Assembly: GCA_001430745.1 (NCBI GenBank)
Contig: KQ482040.1
Span: 148,125-159,740, forward strand
DNA length: 11,616 nucleotides
Direction: 5' to 3'
Source: Auxenochlorella pyrenoidosa
Taxonomy: Eukaryota > Chlorophyta > Trebouxiophyceae > Chlorellales > Chlorellaceae
The translations under genes were made by a program, and so were the position numbers. Of this stretch, positions 6,806 through 11,616 are shown in pieces. The notes beneath the pieces are model-generated. The model was not told where the DNA came from. It made no database searches and was given only the letters and a program-made list of their open reading frames with translations. Every line of letters starts with the position of its first letter. Position 1 is the stretch's first letter.

Positions 6806-9113
6806 ATGCAGTCCGCCTGCGCTTTCTCCGGCACCGCCCTGGCGAGTGAATATGGGGCGGGGGCTGCTGGCGCGCCTTCAGGGCCGGCCCTGAAGGGCGC
6901 GATGCTCTAGATGGCAGGCTTCCGCGGAACCAGCGCCTTTTTGCGCCCAGGGCAGCCGGCCATCGCCCCCGAGCCCTGCCAACCCCACCCACAGCCGTGG
7001 CCTGGCGCCGCGACCGTGGGCTGGCTGGCCCCTGCGACAGCCGCTGTATGCCATCCTGAACACTGCCGGATCTCCGCTGCTGCAGGTGGCCAAGCCCCAG
7101 GCTGTCCGCCGCTCCGGCCGCTCTGGCGTGGTGGTGCAGGCTGCCGCCCGCAACCTGTGGGCGCCTGGTGAGCATGGGCTGTGGGGGCAACGGTGCCCTG
7201 CACTGTCCTCCTCGACTCGCAGCACGTACCAGCCCAGCACCAACGCCCTGCTGCACCCCGCCCCGTGATAAAACACACTGCCTGTCCAATTGCTGTCGGA
7301 GCGTCTGCGCTGACGAAAACACCAGTGTTACGGATCCAATTGAGGGCCCCTGCTCCCCCTTCTGCACCCGCTGTAATTTCACGTGCATTCTAAGGGCCTT
7401 TCCGACTGGCCCCGCTCGCCTGCAACCACCTGACAAGGGACAACGCCCCACCCTGATGCCCCATCCACGGCCTGCTGTTCCAATCAACCTTCTGCGCACC
7501 CGTCTGGCCGCCGCAGGCGTTGTGTCCCCCTCCTACCTGGACGGCTCCCTGGCGGGCGACTATGGCTTCGACCCCCTGGGCCTGGGCGCCAACCCCGAGC
7601 GCCTGACGTGAGCGCCCGCCCTCCTCTCTGCCCGGCCTTGCCTGCCTGCCCGCACTAAAAGCTGTCCTCCTCTGCTGGTCTGTGCTGCTTGTTCTATGTC
7701 TGCTGTGTGACACTGGGAAAAGACAACAGCTGCACCGACAGCTTTGATCGGGTGAAAGGCGCCGCACCCGCGCCTGGAGCCAGGGCCCAGCCCTGCTGCT
7801 GCCTGGCGCCGGGGCATCAGATGCAGGCAGGCGGCCAGCCGCCCTCAGGTGCTGAGCATGCTGCCCCCCCCCCCTTTGTAATCCGCAGCTGGTACCGCCA
7901 GGCGGAGCTGCAGAACGCGCGCTGGGCCATGCTGGGCGTGGCTGGCATCCTGGGCCAGGAGGTGCTGCACCCCGAGCAGTGGTGGTACACCGCCGGCATG
8001 CCCGAGAACCTGCCCTCCTTTGACAACAACAAGACCAACCTGGGTGAGTGGTGCCACGATGCTGCCCCTGCAAGGCGTGGTCAGCATGCAGAGTGCGGCA
8101 CGCGGCATGAACCGTGCCTGGGGGGCAACGTGCGCGGCGCGAAATGGTCGTGGTAGCTGCGTGCTGCCAGCCTGGCTGGCGAGGGATGCCGCCCAGCAGT
8201 GGGGCTACAGCTGCAGCGACCAGGCGGCAGAACTGCTCACCACTTTGGTCAACGGGCACCTCCGGCCCTGGCCTCCGTGCTGATCCGCTGGCACGCTGCC
8301 AGCCCAGCGGCCTGCGCAGCTGCTGGCTGCTCGCCACTTTGCACAGGACTCGTCGCTTACACCCATAACCGAGAGCATTCCCCCACTTCCCACCCGCCGC
8401 AGGCGGCATCCTGGCCTGGGAGTTCCTGCTGATGCACTTTGTGGAGGTGCGCCGGTGGCAGGACATCCGCAAGAAGGATTCGGTGAACTCCGACCCCTTC
8501 AACCCCAACCTGAAGGTGAGGCGGAAGCTGCTTGAGTGTCCAGGCTCATGCGCGGGTGCATGCACCAATCTGTGCTGGCACTCTGCTCGCGCCGTTGTTC
8601 CAGCCTCGGCGCGGTCGGGGTGCCGCGGGGGCGGGGCGGCCCCCAGAACCGTCGCGTGGCCGGCGCCGCCCGTGCTCCATGCCACCGCCGAGCTGTGCAC
8701 CGGCCCCCGCAGCGCAGCTCCCCGCCCACGTGTAGCTCCCCGTCCACGCGTAAAGATTCAGTTGAAACTTCATCAACGGCGCCTTTTATGCTCCCGGGGT
8801 CCCACACGCAGGTGCCCAACCCCGAGCTGGGCTACCCGGGCGGCCCCTTCGACCCCCTGGGCTTCTCCAAGGGCAACTTCAAGGAGGCGCAGACTAAGGA
8901 GATCAAGAACGGCCGCCTGGCCATGGTCGCCTTTTTGGCCTTCACCATCCAGGCGCAGGCCACCGGCAAGGTGAGGGGCCAGGCCGGGGGGAGCGGCGGG
9001 GGGACGGGGTGGAGGGGGGGGGCGGGGGGCACCGGGAGCGCTGCATGGTCGAGAGTTGCCCGCTCTTGCAAGCTACCTCGGCTTCCACAGCTGCGGCTCC
9101 CGCTGCGCTGCTG

Positions 9114-9152
<39 letters not shown>

Positions 9153-9548
9153 CTGCCTGTGTTCCCCGCTGCGCAGGGCCCCCTGGCCAACCTGGCCGAC
9201 CACCTGTCCTCGCCCTTCGCCAACAACATCACCGCCAACATCGGCCACTGCATGGTGCCCTCGTCCGTGGACGTGCAGGTGCGCGCCCCGCCCCTGTTTC
9301 TGCCCCCTGATCCCCCTGCGCGCGGCCCGGCTGCCTGTTGCCGGGGAAGAGTGCTGCACCGCTGGTTGCAAGGGTGTTGGCCATTCGCCCAGCCGCCTGC
9401 ACTGCTGTCCCGCTGTGCTGTCCTGCTGAGTAATTGTGCCTCGCTTCTCAGTCTCAAGCGCCTCCCTCTTCCCGCCCGCCCCCTCCCACGCCCGCAGGGC
9501 CTGACCATCCCCCTGTCCTGCCTGTGGCCCGGCACCCGCATGGTGTAA
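6806..9548 (+). CDS. Photosystem I light-harvesting chlorophyll a/b-binding protein, Lhca type (8 exons, 262 aa)
   Basis: Exons: 6806-6841, 7086-7167, 7517-7607, 7889-8043, 8403-8515, 8812-8970, 9177-9278, 9498-9548 (TAA). They total 789 bases, all in phase. Residues 1 to about 31 are a plastid transit peptide ([24 protein letters not shown]). The mature part has [24 protein letters not shown], then three thylakoid helices: the first around E76, N79, R81 ([11 protein letters not shown]); the middle one around E136 and R139 ([10 protein letters not shown]); the third around E189, N192, R194 ([10 protein letters not shown]) with Q206. [16 protein letters not shown] and [13 protein letters not shown] are typical of LHCI proteins. 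It binds chlorophyll and carotenoid and passes energy to photosystem I. N79 sits where most family members have His; in plant Lhca3 and Lhca4 this Asn ligates chlorophyll 603 and gives far-red forms. Middle-helix wording is nearest to plant Lhca4/Lhca2; the exact orthologue is not certain. Intron 1 appears to be GC-AG. Confidence 0.96.
6842..7085 (+). other. Intron 1 of the Lhca gene, GC-AG intron
   Basis: Exon 1 ([12 protein letters not shown]) is followed by GCGAGT, the standard GTGAGT with T changed to C; the acceptor is GCTGCTGCAG at 7085. The only nearby GT, at 6846, would join in the wrong phase and destroy the transit-peptide and NLWAPG frame. The GC donor restores it exactly. Confidence 0.78.
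6871..6901 (+). repeat. Near-perfect palindrome in intron 1 of the Lhca gene
   Basis: Arms 6871-6885 and 6886-6901 pair over 15 positions with one bulged G and no loop, centred on GGGCCGGCCC. It could form an RNA hairpin about 30 bases after the GC donor, or a DNA cruciform. Confidence 0.85.
8716..8751 (+). repeat. 18-base tandem duplication in Lhca intron 5
   Basis: AGCTCCCCGCCCACGTGT at 8716-8733 is followed by AGCTCCCCGTCCACGCGT at 8734-8751, with two differences. The first copy contains CACGTG (G-box core), probably by chance within an intron. Confidence 0.8.
8971..9040 (+). repeat. G-rich tract at the 5' end of Lhca intron 6
   Basis: Directly after the donor AAG/GTGAGG there are many G-runs (GGGGGG, GGGGGG, GGGG, a run of nine G, GGGGGG). 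This is on the transcribed RNA sense, so an RNA quadruplex next to the splice site is possible. Confidence 0.75.
9116..9150 (+). repeat. (CA)n microsatellite in Lhca intron 6
   Basis: About 17 CA units, ending 26 bases before the acceptor at 9176, so it lies where a branch point would be expected. Confidence 0.92.
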
Positions 9549-10092
9549 ATTGGAGCGCCCACTGAACCACATGGGCAGCTTGCGGCCAGCGTGACGGCCC
9601 CCGTGACCAGCCCGCCGGCCACCCCCCACCTTGCTATCAACCATTCATGTTTCCCTATTTGCTGCTGCTTTCGCCTGCTTTCTGCACTAACCCGAGAAGA
9701 GAAATCCCCCTTTGCGCTCCCGCGCCCTCTGCCAACAACACCCCGCCGCCTCCCTGCAAACTGATGGCACCCTGGGAAGCGGTCCCGCGCAGACACATAG
9801 GGTCTAGCTGCATGCAGCCAGCTGATTGCTGAACTCTTGAGCAGCCTGGGGGCTGATAATGGTTGTGCAGAGATCACAGATCAAGCATGGACCCTTCAGC
9901 TGATGTGCCTGCTCGTGCCAGCTGCCTTCGGGGGTGAGGGATGGGTGCTACTGCAGCCCAGATCATGCACACCCTGATCACAGCGGTTTGCATTCGCTCG
10001 TCTTCCTAACTCTCACGCTTCAGCATGGTAAAGGAGCGCGCTCGCTGAGCCTGACGGTTCGCAACGCGGGGACCGACTGTTGTCAAGAGGCG
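9549..10092 (+). promoter_or_regulatory. Lhca 3' UTR and promoter/5' UTR of the downstream membrane-protein gene
   Basis: 544 bases without a convincing gene. The only TGTAA nearby overlaps the Lhca stop codon itself (9544-9548), which is too early for a normal polyadenylation signal. A short upstream reading frame, ATG at 10025 to TGA at 10048 (8 codons), precedes the next gene's ATG at 10093. No TATA box seen. Confidence 0.4.
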
Positions 10093-11616
10093 ATGGGGTC
10101 TTTAACCTTCCCTGCCGCGCCGAGTAGCAAGCTGCAGCTGGCGGGCCAGCCACGGCGGCGGCAGCCACTGGTGCGTGCCGCCACCGCCGCCAGCGCTTCG
10201 ACAGCGGCTTGACACTTGCTACCTGCAATATAGCTTAGGCTGCTTGCAGCCCAATTGATCCCTCTGTGTTTCATTGCTCCAGCCCTGTCTGACAGCCTGC
10301 TGTTGAGTCGCTTGCTGGCACCCTGCGCCTGCATGCGCGGCCGCCGCAGCCCGATGTCGCCACGCCTGCGCTCTGCCCGCTGCCGCCGACTTAACTGTGC
10401 AGGTGGTGCTGTCGCTGCTGCTCAACATCCTGCTGCTGGGCGCCAGCGTCACCTGGTGGTCGGGAGGGCTGACCCTCAGCGCCAGCGGCAGCGCCGGCGC
10501 CGGCCGCGGCAGCGGCATCTTGCTCCGCGGCTCTGCGTCTGGTGCCCGGGGGCCTGCCGCCTGGGAGGCGTGCGAGCGCGCGCAGCTGGACGTGCAGAAG
10601 CTGGACGACTGGGGCTGCAAGGTGTTTGACCGGGTCTGCTTTGACCAGGTGGGTGCTGACCGCTAGGCGGCAGCGCAGTGATTGCCCCGCCATGGACTTC
10701 ACTGCGGCGACACGTCGGGGGCCGCGAAGATGCAGCAGGACGACGGCAGGGCCGCTGCCGCTGCCAGCCACACCAGAGCAGCAGCGCACCCGCGCCGCCC
10801 GCCGCGCGCTCAGCGACAGCACGTTTCAAGGACGAAGAACGCCCCCCCCGCTGCGCCGCTACGCAGGACGGATTGATCCTGCACGACGGCCGCAAGACGC
10901 CCAGCCACCCCAACTACACAGCCGAGTCTTTGTTCCAAGTGATTGATGTGCCCTCCTACGTGCTGCCCGGCTACGAGGAGCCGCTGGGTGGGTACCGCTG
11001 CACACGCTGCGGCTTGCGTGAGGGACAGCTGGGTGGAAAGCAGGCCAAAGCATGGGCCCAGCGCGTGTGATGCAACACCAGCATGCCGCGCCCGCCTTCA
11101 GCTTTTCGTCCCATGGCATGAGCGTGCTCCCTTTCTTGGAATCATACCCTCCTGTCCAACAGTCAGCATGCACTGCTGAAAAGACGGCGCACACACGCGC
11201 TCGGTGCCCTGCCTGCCTCCCCTGGGGCCCCGCAGCCGCGCCCTGCCCGCCAGACTATGGAGCATTCGGCGTGCTGCCCCCAACCCTTCCTTCCTCCATT
11301 CCTCGCCTCGCCGAAACCCCCGCAGGCACGCCCCACTTCACGCCCAAGTGCTGGGACCTGCGGATACGGGGGCCCACCCACCTCGACCCGCCAGACGTGT
11401 GGCAGCCCGCCGGTGAGGCGCCGCCCCTGGCACTGAGTTTGCGGGGACACATGCTTGGCGCCCTGTGCAGCAAGCACCCGCAACCTGCTTGGCTTGCCCC
11501 TGGCAGCCCGCCGGTGAGGCGCCGCCCCTGCGCCTGGCACCGTTGCGCGGACCCGCGCTTGGAGTTTGCTGCTCGAACTTATCTCCTGATCCTGGGCGCT
11601 CCCTTCCGCCCCCCCG
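10093..11616 (+). CDS. Type II membrane protein, possible GT61-like Golgi glycosyltransferase, partial (3' end off the window)
   Basis: Exons in phase: 10093-10170, 10403-10648, 10867-10987, 11326 to about 11412; the rest is unresolved. Residues 1-26 form a short N-tail with RRRQ. Residues 27-45 (VVLSLLLNILLLGASVTWW) are a signal-anchor helix. A Ser/Gly/Ala-rich stem follows, then CKVFDRVCFDQ, DGLILHDGRKTPSHPNYT, FQVIDVPSYVLPGYEEPLG and TPHFTPKCWDLRIRGP. Short N-tail, signal anchor and stem are the usual layout of Golgi glycosyltransferases, and the C-x(6)-C-F-D motif followed by a short beta segment reminds me of algal GT61-type proteins, but no catalytic motif lies within the window. The start at 10093 is the first ATG in the open frame. 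After exon 4 the splice pattern is unclear because of a 101-base-spaced duplication at the junction. Membrane topology fairly sure; enzyme family tentative. Confidence 0.62.
11400..11561 (+). repeat. Direct repeat at the end of exon 4 of the downstream gene
   Basis: Thirty bases starting TGGCAGCCCGCCGGTGAGGC are identical at 11400-11429 and 11501-11530, 101 bases apart. Weaker similarity continues to about 11456 and 11561. The repeat includes CCG/GTGAGG, the likely donor of exon 4. The second copy is preceded by CCCCTGGCAG, which could serve as an acceptor. Confidence 0.85.

Noticed and set aside
7390..8700. Long minus-strand open frame of 436 codons opposite the Lhca gene
   Set aside because: It runs across Lhca exons and introns without any family motif; GC-rich codon use leaves few stops on the opposite strand.
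8727..8732. CACGTG G-box as a light-response element
   Set aside because: It lies in intron 5 within a short tandem repeat, far from the promoter; a chance match is likely.
9544..9548. TGTAA polyadenylation signal of the Lhca gene
   Set aside because: It overlaps the stop codon, which would leave almost no 3' UTR.
8832..9877. Overlapping minus-strand frames of 270 and 311 codons
   Set aside because: They read through the CA microsatellite and G-rich intron as Val-Cys runs; no protein-like sequence.

Overview
This looks like nuclear DNA of a green alga. It is very GC-rich, the genes are cut by many short GT-AG introns (about 130-360 bases, acceptors usually TGCAG or CGCAG), and one gene encodes a plastid light-harvesting protein with a transit peptide. 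A trebouxiophyte of the Chlorella type fits the composition and intron density, but that placement is inference. I rebuilt every gene by joining exons in phase. The long uninterrupted reading frames on both strands are mostly side effects of GC-rich codon use.

Layout. (A) Minus strand, 872 down to 1 and off the left edge: a small secretory-pathway protein with a signal peptide, a luminal domain with eight cysteines including four in a row, and one membrane helix. (B) Plus strand, 1343-6234: 15 exons giving 549 residues with all phases closing. It is a secreted/membrane leucine-rich-repeat protein with an N-terminal beta domain resembling PPC (bacterial pre-peptidase C-terminal), a cysteine region, LRRs, one transmembrane helix and a short tail without a kinase. 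A and B are divergent and share a 470-base promoter region. (C) Plus strand, 6806-9548: 8 exons giving 262 residues, a photosystem I light-harvesting chlorophyll a/b protein (Lhca type). (D) Plus strand, 10093 to the right edge: the 5' part of a type II membrane protein, possibly a GT61-like Golgi glycosyltransferase. A, B and D look like secretory-pathway or cell-surface genes; C is chloroplast-targeted. Nothing suggests that the four act together.

The unusual signals lie in the gene structure. Three introns appear to use GC instead of GT at the 5' splice site, two in B and one in C; for two of them no GT alternative keeps the conserved frame. Five times, a piece of exon lying at or near a splice junction is repeated about 80-120 bases away, in the adjacent intron (four cases in B, one in D). 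Intron 3 of B contains an AT-rich block of about 106 bases that has its own splice signals and is flanked by a 7-base direct repeat, which suggests a nested or inserted intron. I found no RNA gene, transposon ORF, CRISPR array or prokaryotic operon.
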